From assembly GCA_025350145.1 (NCBI GenBank), contig JANXYH010000023.1, positions 1 to 64,000 of the forward strand: a stretch of 64,000 bases of DNA, given 5' to 3'. This DNA comes from Burkholderiales bacterium. GTDB lineage: Bacteria > Pseudomonadota > Gammaproteobacteria > Burkholderiales > Burkholderiaceae_C. Positions 38,555 to 46,244 of this stretch are shown piece by piece. The position numbers were made by a program, and so were the translations under genes. Within the stretch, counting starts at the first letter, position 1. Each line of letters opens with the position of its first letter. Under the pieces are notes generated by a model, which was given only the letters and a program-made list of their open reading frames with translations, ran no database searches and was not told the origin of the DNA.

Positions 38555-39391
38555 ATGGACATCAGCGGACGCACCGGCGTGATCGCGCATATTGGCTTTC
38601 CCACCGAGAGCTTCAAGGCCCCGTTGATCTACAACCCATGGTTCGAGCGCTGCGGCGCCGACCTGGTGGTGGTGCCCATGGGTTGCCGGGCGCAGGACTA
38701 CGCAGCCTTCCTGCCGCTGGTGATGGGGCTGTCCAACACCCGTGGCGCCCTGGTCACGATGCCGCACAAGGTCGCCACCCTGCAACTGGTGGATCGAATC
38801 TCGCCGACCGCGCGCATCGCCGGGGCCTGCAACGCGGTGCGCCGCGCCGCCGATGGCGCACTGGAGGGCGACATGTTCGACGGCGAGGGCTTCGTCCGGG
38901 GCCTGGCGAGCAAGGGCTGCCGGCTGTCGGGCGCGGCGGCGCTGGTGGTCGGTGCCGGCGGCGTGGGCTCGGCCATCGCCGCCTCGCTGGCCGCCGCCGG
39001 CGTGGCCCGTTTGTCGCTGTATGACGCCCATGGCGCATCGGCCGAAGCCCTGTCCGCAAGACTGCGCGAACATTACCCGCAACTCGATGTCGTTTGCGGC
39101 AGCCGCGACCCGGCCGGCCATGGCGTGGTCGTGAACGCTACCCCGCTGGGCATGAAAGCCGGCGACCCCCTGCCCCTGGAGGTGGACCGGATCGCACCCG
39201 AAGCCTTTGTCGGCGAGGTGGTGATAGCCCAGGAGATGACGCCGCTGCTGCGCGCCGCCGTGGCCCGAGGCTGCCGTCACCAGGTCGGCACCGACATGCT
39301 GTTCGAGCAGATTCCGGCCTACCTGGAGTTCTTCGGCCTGCCGGTGGCCACGCCGGCGCAGTTGCGCGAGGTCGCGCGCATTCGATATTGA
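38555..39391 (+). CDS. Shikimate/quinate dehydrogenase-like protein (AroE family)
   Basis: 278-residue AroE-fold enzyme. The substrate domain has GLSNTRGALVTMPHK, the VTxPHK motif containing the catalytic lysine, and a conserved acidic residue in DMFDGEGFVRGL. The nucleotide domain has the glycine-rich loop GAGGVGSAIA, and VVNATPLGM follows. GGAG lies 7 nt before the start. First gene of an operon with TRAP transport genes, an oxidoreductase and a VOC protein, under a divergent TetR regulator. This setting indicates catabolic use of a shikimate- or quinate-like compound rather than the biosynthetic AroE, which is normally encoded elsewhere. The exact substrate and the NAD/NADP preference cannot be read with confidence. 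Confidence 0.87.
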   Translation: MDISGRTGVIAHIGFPTESFKAPLIYNPWFERCGADLVVVPMGCRAQDYAAFLPLVMGLSNTRGALVTMPHKVATLQLVDRISPTARIAGACNAVRRAADGALEGDMFDGEGFVRGLASKGCRLSGAAALVVGAGGVGSAIAASLAAAGVARLSLYDAHGASAEALSARLREHYPQLDVVCGSRDPAGHGVVVNATPLGMKAGDPLPLEVDRIAPEAFVGEVVIAQEMTPLLRAAVARGCRHQVGTDMLFEQIPAYLEFFGLPVATPAQLREVARIRY

Positions 39392-39403
39392 TATTCCTGG
39401 CCA

Positions 39404-41332
39404 TTGCCCAGGACGCCCAGGAGATTGCCAATCACGCCCCAGCACCCGGAGCACCCCGAGCACCATGCCATAGGCTATGAGGTGTCGGCGGATCTCGATC
39501 TGCCGCACCAACGCTTTTCACCGCGCGTTGAGCACGGGCTCGATGCGGTGCTGGCGCTGGTGCTTTTCCTGGAGTTGCTGCTGCTGTTCGGCAACACCGC
39601 GATCCGCGGCCTGTTCAACACCTCGCTGGTATGGGCCAACGAGGTCGCCGAGTACGCGCTGACCAGCCTGGCCTTTATCGGCGGTGCGGTGGCCTACCAC
39701 CGTGGCCTGCACCTGGTGGTGCGCTTCGCGATCGACCGCCTGCCTGAGCTCTGGCGCCCCTATGCCGATTGCGCCCGGCACTATGTCGTGCTGGCGGTCG
39801 CGCTGATCGGCCTGCGCTACGCCGGACCGCTGTGGCACGAGTCCTGGAACAACCTCACGGTGGTGCTGCCGATCTCCAAGTCCTGGACCTTGCTGCCGTT
39901 CTTCATCGGCATGGTGCTGACCGTGGTCTTCGCGCTGGCTGAACTGCGCCGCCACAGTCTGCGCGAGAACCTGCTGGCCGGCGGCGCGGTCGCGCTGCTG
40001 ACCGCCGCCTGGTATGCCGCGCTGGCCGCCAGCGGGCCCTGGAGCGGGCCGGTCGGCATCTGCTTCGCGCTGGGTCTGCTGCTGTTCCTGGTTTTCGCCG
40101 GCGTGCCCATCGCCTATGTGCTGTCGGTCACCGGCTACTTGTTCATCTACAGCTCGGGCGAAGACCCGATGGCGGTGTCGCTGGCGATGTCCAACGGCAT
40201 CAGCAGCTTCATCCTGCTGGCAGTGCCGTTCTTCATCCTGGCGGGCAATGTGATGACCAACGGCGGTCTGACCAAGCCGCTGGCCGATTGGGTCACCGGC
40301 ATGGTCGGCCGGCTACAGGGCGGGTTGATGCAGGCGGTGGTCGTGGCGATGTACATCTTCTCGGGCATCTCGGGCTCGAAGATCGCCGACGTCGCCGCCG
40401 TCGGCACCACGCTCAAGGGCATGCTCAAGGAGCAGGGCTACGACCCGGCCGAGAGCGGCGCGGTGCTGGCTGCGGCCGGCATCATGGGCGAGACCATCCC
40501 GCCCAGCCTGGTGATGATGGTGCTGGCCTCGATCACCACGCTGTCGGTAGCCACCTTCTTCGTCGCCGGCGTGGTGCCTGCGGCGGTGCTTGGTGCCTGC
40601 CTGATGTTCATCGTCCAGCGCCGCGCCAAGAAGCACAACTGGCCGCGCTGCGCGCCGGTGAGCTGAACCGAGCGCCTGCGCCTGACCGGCCGCGCGCTGC
40701 CGGCGCTGGCGGTGCCGGTCATCCTCATCGTCGGCATCGTTGGCGGCATTGCCACCACCACCGAGGTCTCGTCGATCGCGGTTGTGTTCTCGATCATCGT
40801 CTCGGTGTTCATCTACCGCGGCATGAGTCTCAAGAGCTTCATCGCCACGCTGGCCGACTCGGCCGCCATGGCCGGCATGGTGCTGCTGATGGTCAGCGCC
40901 GGCAGCGCCTTTTCATGGACCCTGGCTGTCAGTGGCCTGCAGGGCATGGTGTCGGACTTCCTGGCGCTGCTGGGTGGCTCGGCCTTCGCCTTCATGGCCT
41001 TCTCGATCGTGCTGATGGTGGTGATGGGCTCGATCCTCGAGGGCCTGCCCTCGCTGCTGATCTTCGGCCCGATGCTGCTGCAACTGACCAAGGTCTACGG
41101 CATCGCGCCCATCCCCTTCGGCATCGTCATCATCATCGCGATGGGCATAGGGACCTTCATACCGCCGTTCGGTATCTGCTATTTCGTCACCTGCTCGGTG
41201 ATGGACACCAGCGTCGAGCGGATGACGCCACGCTTCCTGCCCTATCTGGCGGTGCTGGTGGTCGGCCTGATCCTCATCGCCGCCTTCCCCGCGATCAGCC
41301 TGGTCCTGCCGCAGGCGTTCAACCTGCGCTGA
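39404..41332 (+). pseudogene. Fused DctQ-DctM TRAP permease interrupted by one in-frame TGA
   Basis: The frame codes for a fused TRAP permease of about 640 residues. The small-subunit part spans about 40-200 (ALTSLAFIGGAVAYHRGLHLVVRF) and the large-subunit part 215 to the end (LLAVPFFILAGNVMTNGGLTKPL, GISGSKIADVAAVGTTL, GIGTFIPPFGICYFVTCSVMD). After codon 420 a TGA at 40664-40666 stops the frame, yet the same frame continues without any shift as TERLRLTGRALPALAVPVIL. In related permeases this position (APVS*TERLR) is commonly tryptophan, so TGG to TGA by one base is the simplest cause. Start uncertain: TTG 39404 or GTG 39482. Could be a true nonsense mutation, readthrough, or a sequence error; flanking dctP is intact. 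Confidence 0.85.
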
Positions 41333-41387
41333 ACGCCACCGTCCCGTTCCTTTCACCCCTGTGACCCCTACCCCTGGAGCCCGTCCC

Positions 41388-42416
41388 ATGAAAACCTCGT
41401 ACCGCTTTCTGACCACCCTGGCCGCTGCGGCCAGCCTGTGCTGCGCCGGCCAAGTCGCCCTGGCCCAGAGCAAGGTCGTGCTCAAGCTGGCCCACTCCGA
41501 TTCCGTCGACCTGAGCAGCTCACGCAAGGCCGTGATGGCCGAGGCCTTTGCCAACGAGATCAAGGCCAAGAGCGGCGGCCGGATCGAGGTGCAGGTGTTT
41601 GGCGCGGGCGCGCTGGGCGGCGAGCCGGACCTGGTGGAAAGCGTGAAGAACGGCTTCATCCAGGCCGGCCTGGCCTCGGGCGTGATGGCCAACTTCTTCC
41701 CCAGCGCGATGGTCACCGACATCCCCTACCTGTTCCCCAATGACGACATCGCCGACAAGGTGATGGACGGCCCCTTCGGCCAGAAATTGGCCGCAGATTT
41801 CCACACCGCCACCGGCATGCACAACCTGTGCTTCGGCGAGGTCGGCTTTCGCCACTTCAGCACCGGCAAGACGCAGATCCGTTCGCCCAAGGACCTGGTT
41901 GGATTGAAGATCCGGGTCCAGGAGACGCCGCTGTATGTCACCCAAATGAAGGCCCTGGGCGCCCAGCCCACGCCCATCGCCTTCCCCGAGCTGTACACCG
42001 CGCTGCAGACCGGTGTCGTCGATGGCCAGGAGAACCCGGTGCCGACGATCGTCTTTGCCAAGCTCTACGAGGTGCAGAAGAACGTCACGCTGGACGGCCA
42101 CAACTACGGCATTGACTGGTTCGTACTGAGCGACAAGTTCTACAAGTCGCTGCCCGCCGATTTGCTGAAGATCGTCACTGACGCCGCCCAGGTGGCCTGC
42201 ACCGCCGAGCGCAAGGCCAACCGCCTGTTCACCGCCTCTGGCAACAAGACACTGACCGAAAAGGGCGTGAGCATCTACACCCCCAACGCCGCAGAAATGG
42301 CCCAGTTCCGTGCCGCCGCCCAACCGCCGGTGATCGAGTTTCTGAGGACCAAGATCGACCCCAAGCTGATCGACGGCATCCAGGCTGCGGTCAAGGACGC
42401 CGAGGGCAAGAAGTAA
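41388..42416 (+). CDS. dctP: TRAP transporter periplasmic solute-binding protein (DctP family)
   Basis: 342-residue exported binding protein with signal peptide MKTSYRFLTTLAAAASLCCA ending near ALA-Q. Family features: LKLAHSDSVDLSSSRKAVMAEAFANEI, KSGGRIEVQVFGAGALGGEPDLVESVKNG, KDLVGLKIRVQETPLYVTQMKALGAQPTPI with the carboxylate-binding arginine, and ELYTALQTGVVDGQENPVPT, the classic DctP signature. TGGAGC lies 7 nt before the start at 41388. It follows the interrupted fused permease by 55 bp; without a working permease this protein would have no function, which makes the status of the TGA important. Confidence 0.94.
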   Translation: MKTSYRFLTTLAAAASLCCAGQVALAQSKVVLKLAHSDSVDLSSSRKAVMAEAFANEIKAKSGGRIEVQVFGAGALGGEPDLVESVKNGFIQAGLASGVMANFFPSAMVTDIPYLFPNDDIADKVMDGPFGQKLAADFHTATGMHNLCFGEVGFRHFSTGKTQIRSPKDLVGLKIRVQETPLYVTQMKALGAQPTPIAFPELYTALQTGVVDGQENPVPTIVFAKLYEVQKNVTLDGHNYGIDWFVLSDKFYKSLPADLLKIVTDAAQVACTAERKANRLFTASGNKTLTEKGVSIYTPNAAEMAQFRAAAQPPVIEFLRTKIDPKLIDGIQAAVKDAEGKK

Positions 42417-42459
42417 GCGGCAAGGGCCGCCGCACGGCCAGACCACTGCGGCCCAACCA

Positions 42460-43488
42460 ATGGCCTCGACGACCATCCGCTGGGGCGTGCTGGGCGCTGC
42501 CGCGATCGCCACCGGCCGGATGATTCCGGCGCTGCAACAGGCGCCCAGTGCCAGGCTGCTGGCACTGGCCTCGCGCGACCCGACCCGTGGCCGTGAGGTG
42601 GCCCGGGCGCTGGCCATCCCCAAGCTGCACCCGAGCTACGAGGCATTGCTGGCTGACCCGGAGATCGACGCGGTCTATGTGCCGCTGCCCAACCAGTTGC
42701 ACTTCGAGTGGTCGCTGCGCGCCCTGCAGGCCGGCAAGCATGTGCTGTGCGAAAAGCCGCTGTGCACCAGCGCCCAGCAGGTGGCCAGGCTGTGCGCCGA
42801 GCGCGACCGCAGCGGCCGCCACATCGAGGAGGCCTTGGCCTATCGCAACCACCCGCAGTGGGCCAAGCTCGACCAACTCGTCGCCGCCGGCACGGTCGGT
42901 GAACCGCGCGCGGTGCACATCACGCTGGCCAAGCAGTTCCTCGATCCCGCCGATGTGCGCAACGACCCGGCCGCCGGTGGTGGCGCGCTGTATGACCTGG
43001 GCTGCTACGCCATCAGCGCCTGCAACCAGGTCTTCAAAGGCCCGCCGCTGCGGGTGGTGGCGGCGCTGGACCATGACCCCCGCTTCGGCATCGACCGGCT
43101 GTCCAGCGCCCTGCTGGACTACGGCGGCCGCCACGCCGCCTTCACCGTGGCCACCCAGGCCGGCTCCAACGCCTGGGGCACGCACCAGCAGTTCTCGCTG
43201 CTGGCCTCGCAGGGCTGGCTGCGCCTGAACTTCGGCTTCGCCCATGCCCGGCCTACGGCCTGCCAACTGGAGGTCGGCGACCAGAGCAGCGTCGGCGCCT
43301 TTCCCACCCAGACCCACCACTTCGAGCCGGCCGACCACTACCTGCTGCAGGCCGAGCGCTTTTCGCGCCTGCTGCTCGGCCAGCCGGTGGCGAGCTGGCC
43401 GATCGAGGATGCGCTGCACACCCTGCACACCATCGAGGCCTTGTTCGCCTCGGCCCGCCACGGCGGCTGGCAGCCGGTGGCTGGCTGA
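42460..43488 (+). CDS. Gfo/Idh/MocA-family oxidoreductase
   Basis: 342-residue NAD(P)-dependent dehydrogenase. The Rossmann domain starts RWGVLGAAAIATGRMIPAL and contains AVYVPLPNQLHFEWSLRALQAGKHVLCEKPL, in which the lysine of EKP is the conserved catalytic/cofactor residue. The C-terminal alpha/beta domain has GGGALYDLGCYAISACNQVF, with the family D-x-G-x-Y motif. Members oxidise hydroxyl groups of sugars, inositols and cyclic polyols, which fits a cluster that also holds a shikimate-like dehydrogenase. Lies 43 bp after dctP and 46 bp before the VOC gene, likely one operon. Confidence 0.9.
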   Translation: MASTTIRWGVLGAAAIATGRMIPALQQAPSARLLALASRDPTRGREVARALAIPKLHPSYEALLADPEIDAVYVPLPNQLHFEWSLRALQAGKHVLCEKPLCTSAQQVARLCAERDRSGRHIEEALAYRNHPQWAKLDQLVAAGTVGEPRAVHITLAKQFLDPADVRNDPAAGGGALYDLGCYAISACNQVFKGPPLRVVAALDHDPRFGIDRLSSALLDYGGRHAAFTVATQAGSNAWGTHQQFSLLASQGWLRLNFGFAHARPTACQLEVGDQSSVGAFPTQTHHFEPADHYLLQAERFSRLLLGQPVASWPIEDALHTLHTIEALFASARHGGWQPVAG

Positions 43489-43534
43489 CGCCACAAACCA
43501 AGGCATGGCCGACACCGCCTGAAGGACGACACCC

Positions 43535-43921
43535 ATGACCACGCTCGCCCTGCACCACTTCAACCTGCGCGCGGCGCAACCGCTGCTCGACCAATTGCGC
43601 GACTTCTACACCGAGGTGGTCGGCCTGCACGTCGGCTGGCGCCCGCCTTTTGCCTCCACCGGCTACTGGCTGTACCTGGGCACCACGCCGCTGCTGCACC
43701 TGGTAGAAGGCTTGGCCCCGGCCGACGGCACGCGCCCGGCCGCCAGCACCCTGGACCACATCGCCTTCCTGTGCAGCGACCTGCCAGCGGTCCAGGCGCG
43801 GCTCACGCGCCTGGGCATAGCCTTTGGCCAGACCACGGTTCCGACCTTGCCGCTGGTGCAGTTGTTCTTGCACGACCCCGCGGGAAACGGGGTGGAGTTC
43901 AATTTCGAGCTCGCAGCCTGA
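43535..43921 (+). CDS. VOC-family (glyoxalase/bleomycin-resistance fold) protein
   Basis: 128-residue single-copy vicinal-oxygen-chelate protein built of two beta-alpha-beta-beta-beta modules. Likely metal ligands: His in LHHFNLR near the N-terminus, His in LDHIAFLCSDLP in the middle and Glu in GVEFNFEL at the end, preceded by the typical LFLHDPAGN. The family includes lyases, isomerases and extradiol dioxygenases; no specific reaction can be assigned. Last gene of the TetR-controlled catabolic cluster, followed by a hairpin. Confidence 0.88.
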   Translation: MTTLALHHFNLRAAQPLLDQLRDFYTEVVGLHVGWRPPFASTGYWLYLGTTPLLHLVEGLAPADGTRPAASTLDHIAFLCSDLPAVQARLTRLGIAFGQTTVPTLPLVQLFLHDPAGNGVEFNFELAA

Positions 43922-43940
43922 GCGGGCTGAATCGGCCCGC
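43922..43940. terminator. Hairpin between convergent VOC and Bug genes
   Basis: GCGGGC (43922-43927) and GCCCGC (43935-43940) pair across the 7-nt loop TGAATCG directly after the VOC stop codon. The next gene is convergent (ends at 43961), so the element may terminate transcription from both sides. No U-run. Confidence 0.55.
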
Positions 43941-43960
43941 CGGCCAGACCTGGGTCAGCG

Positions 43961-44935
43961 TCACTCGGCCGGAATTCCCGCCAGCTTGATGACCCTGCTC
44001 CACTTGGCCAGATCGGACTTGATCAAGGCCGCGTATTCCTGCGGTGTGCCGCCCTGAACCTCGATACCGGCGGCTTCAAGTCTGGCGCGAACCTCGGGCA
44101 TCTTCAGCACGGCGTTGATCTCGGCGTTCAGCTTGGTGATGATCGCCTTCGGCGTTCCGGCTGGCGCCAGGAAACCGCCGTTGGTATTGGCGTCATAGCC
44201 CTTCAGGCCCCGCTCGTCAGCGGTGGGCACCTCGGGCAGCGCGACGCTGCGCTTGCGCGTGGAGACGGCAATGGCGCGCACCGTGCCGGCCTTGACCTGC
44301 GTCTGAATGGCGCTGAGCGTGTCGATGTACAGCGCGGTGCGCCCGCCGATGAGGTCGGGCTGGGCTGCGGACGAGCCCTTGTACGGGATCAGCAGCATCT
44401 CGATGCCGCTGGCGACGCGAAACATCTCGGCGGCCATCTCCTGCGCGCTGCCGCGGCCCGAGGTGGCCACCTTGGCCTGGTCGGGGTGGGCCTTCAGCCA
44501 GGCGATGAACTCGGGCAAGGTCTTGGCCGGGATCTGTGGATAGATCGCAAAGACCAGCGGTACCTCGTGGCTGTAGACGATGGGCTCAAAGCTGGTCTGC
44601 GGGTCCCAACCCAGGCTCTTGAACAAGAACTTGTTGGTGTTGTGGCTGCCGCCGACGATGCCTATCGTGTAGCCGTCGGCAGGTGATTTGGCGAGCGCCT
44701 CGGTGCCCAGGTTGTTCGACGCCCCGGGCTTGTTGTCGACGACCACCGGCTGTCCGACCGCGTTGGCCAGTTTCTCGCCGACAACCCGGGCGATCAGGTC
44801 GATCGCGCCGCCTGGGGGTGCCGGCACGATGAGCTTGATGGGGCGGGCGGGATAGGCCTGCGCCGCAGCGGGTGCCGGCAACAGCGCCAGACCGGCGGCC
44901 GCTGCCAGTGACTGGAGGATGAGGGCAATTGGCAT
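43961..44935 (-). CDS. Bug-family (tripartite tricarboxylate) substrate-binding protein
   Basis: 324-residue periplasmic protein. The signal peptide (ILQSLAAAAGLALLPAPAAA) ends before QAYPARPIKLIVPAPPGGAIDLIARVV, the N-terminal family hallmark, followed by VVDNKPGASNNLGTEALAKSPADGYTIGIV and IPYKGSSAAQPDLIGGRT. AGGAG precedes the start by 7 nt. It stands alone on the minus strand, without permease genes, downstream of a remnant of a second Bug gene. An orphan receptor for an organic acid, presumably sharing a TctAB permease encoded elsewhere. Confidence 0.93.
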   Translation of the reverse strand: MPIALILQSLAAAAGLALLPAPAAAQAYPARPIKLIVPAPPGGAIDLIARVVGEKLANAVGQPVVVDNKPGASNNLGTEALAKSPADGYTIGIVGGSHNTNKFLFKSLGWDPQTSFEPIVYSHEVPLVFAIYPQIPAKTLPEFIAWLKAHPDQAKVATSGRGSAQEMAAEMFRVASGIEMLLIPYKGSSAAQPDLIGGRTALYIDTLSAIQTQVKAGTVRAIAVSTRKRSVALPEVPTADERGLKGYDANTNGGFLAPAGTPKAIITKLNAEINAVLKMPEVRARLEAAGIEVQGGTPQEYAALIKSDLAKWSRVIKLAGIPAE

Positions 44936-45005
44936 GCAGAGTCTCCTGTTGCCGAGGACGCAAGCTCAGCCGGCTGCGACCCATGGTAGGGCATTGGCCA
45001 CAAGC

Positions 45006-45236
45006 TCAATCCACCGTGATTCCGCGGCTGCGGATGATCTCGCCGCAGCGTTTTCGGTCGTCGGCGATCAAGCCTGTGAACTCGGCCGTCGAGGAGGCGT
45101 GCAGCAGGCCGCCCAGGGCGATGAACCGGGCCGGCACCGCTTCGTCGTCGAGCACCGTGCGCCCATCGCAAGCGATCTGCTCTACCAGGCTGGCCGGTGT
45201 TCCGGCCGGCGCCAACAGGCCCAGCCCTGTGGTGGA
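45006..45236 (-). pseudogene. C-terminal remnant of a second Bug receptor gene
   Basis: The last about 76 codons of a Bug-type protein survive in frame: TTGLGLLAPAGTPASLVEQI, then VLDDEAVPARFIALGG and AEFTGLIADDRKRCGEIIRS before a stop at 45006. Upstream of 45236 the homology ends abruptly, 20 bp before the 3' end of the ankyrin gene, with no start codon or signal peptide. It therefore lost about three quarters of its length, probably by a deletion that joined it to the ankyrin gene. Confidence 0.75.
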
Positions 45237-45255
45237 CTGGCTGGCGCAGCCTGCT

Positions 45256-45972
45256 TCAGGGCGCTTGCAGCAGCGCGACCACTGCCGCATGGCCGCCCTG
45301 CCGGGCGATGGCCATGGCGCTCATGCCCCGGTCGTCCACCAGTGTCGGCTTGGCGCCGCGGGCGAGCAGCAATTTCACCGCCTCGGCCTGCCCCTGGCCG
45401 GCGGCCCACATCAGGGCGGTGAGCTTGTTTTCATAGGCCGCGTCGACCGGCACACCCGCATCCAGCAGCAGCGCCAGGGCCGAGGTCTGGCCCTGGCCGG
45501 CGGCGTAGACGACCGCCGGTTTGTGCAACCGGTCCACCGGTTCGGTGCTTGCGCCAGCCTGGAGCAGGGCGCGCATCAGCTCGACATGGCCGAGATAGGA
45601 CGCGGCCATCAGCGGCGTGACCTGCTCGACCGACGCCAGGTTGACATCCGCACCGGCGCCCAGCGCTGCCTCGGCCATCGCCAGGTTGCGCTTCTCGGCG
45701 GCGATCAAGAGCAGCGTCTTGCCCAGGCGGTTGCGCGAGTTGACCGCTGCACCTTGCTGCAAGGCACGCTGCACGGCGGGCAGATCCGACTGGCGGGCGG
45801 CGACCAGCAGTTGCGCGTTCAGGCTGGTGTTGCTGGCGGCCTGCGCCCATGCCGCGTTGCTGCCGCTCAGGCTGAGCACGCCGAACGCGCCGAGTGCGCC
45901 GAACGCGACCATGACCCTGCGGCGGCGCACCCGGTTGTCCTTGGGCGGGGTCTGGCATGGTCCTGTGGTCAT
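45256..45972 (-). CDS. Exported ankyrin-repeat protein
   Basis: 238-residue protein. The N-terminus has RVRRRRVMVAFGALGAFGVL and ends a probable signal at NAAWA-Q; the arginine run could make it a Tat or Sec substrate. Five ankyrin repeats follow, with typical segments (LNAQLLVAARQSDLPAVQRALQQG, LGKTLLLIAAEKRNLAMAEAALGAGADV, TPLMAASYLGHVELMRALLQAGAS, LTALMWAAGQGQAEAVKLLLARGA). Start chosen at 45972; a longer frame to 46053 adds an unlikely leader. Divergent from the PQQ alcohol dehydrogenase gene with 272 bp between. Small exported ankyrin proteins beside periplasmic redox enzymes are usually thought to protect or assemble them; here this is inference. Confidence 0.85.
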   Translation of the reverse strand: MTTGPCQTPPKDNRVRRRRVMVAFGALGAFGVLSLSGSNAAWAQAASNTSLNAQLLVAARQSDLPAVQRALQQGAAVNSRNRLGKTLLLIAAEKRNLAMAEAALGAGADVNLASVEQVTPLMAASYLGHVELMRALLQAGASTEPVDRLHKPAVVYAAGQGQTSALALLLDAGVPVDAAYENKLTALMWAAGQGQAEAVKLLLARGAKPTLVDDRGMSAMAIARQGGHAAVVALLQAP

Positions 45973-46244
45973 CGGCAGGGTTGGTTGGTTGATTTGGGCC
46001 GCGAGTGTCGCAAACCACGGGCAAGCGCCAAGTAAACCCCAGGCAAACACCAACCTCTGGCCCGCGCCACGGCAGTAACGTCATGGGCCAGCGACGGCAA
46101 GCCGCTGCGCCTGGGCTGGCCACGTGCAGTTCGACGGTCAGCCGACATGACACGCGGGCCGGCGCAACAGCGCGGTCAGGTCCAAGGTGGCAGCAGGCGT
46201 CGCGAAGTGATCGATATTCACATTCACAAGCACAGGAGCAAGAG

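Noticed and set aside
40664-40666. TGA as a selenocysteine codon in the TRAP permease
   Set aside because: Position is in a cytoplasmic loop where relatives have Trp, no redox role is conceivable, and no SECIS-like hairpin follows immediately. A TGG to TGA change is simpler.
46188-46203. Possible sigma-54 promoter (TGGCAG...TCGC) upstream of the PQQ dehydrogenase
   Set aside because: The spacing between GG and GC is 11 instead of 10 nt and the -12 half is poor. An AcoR-like activator makes such a promoter attractive, but this match is too weak to annotate.
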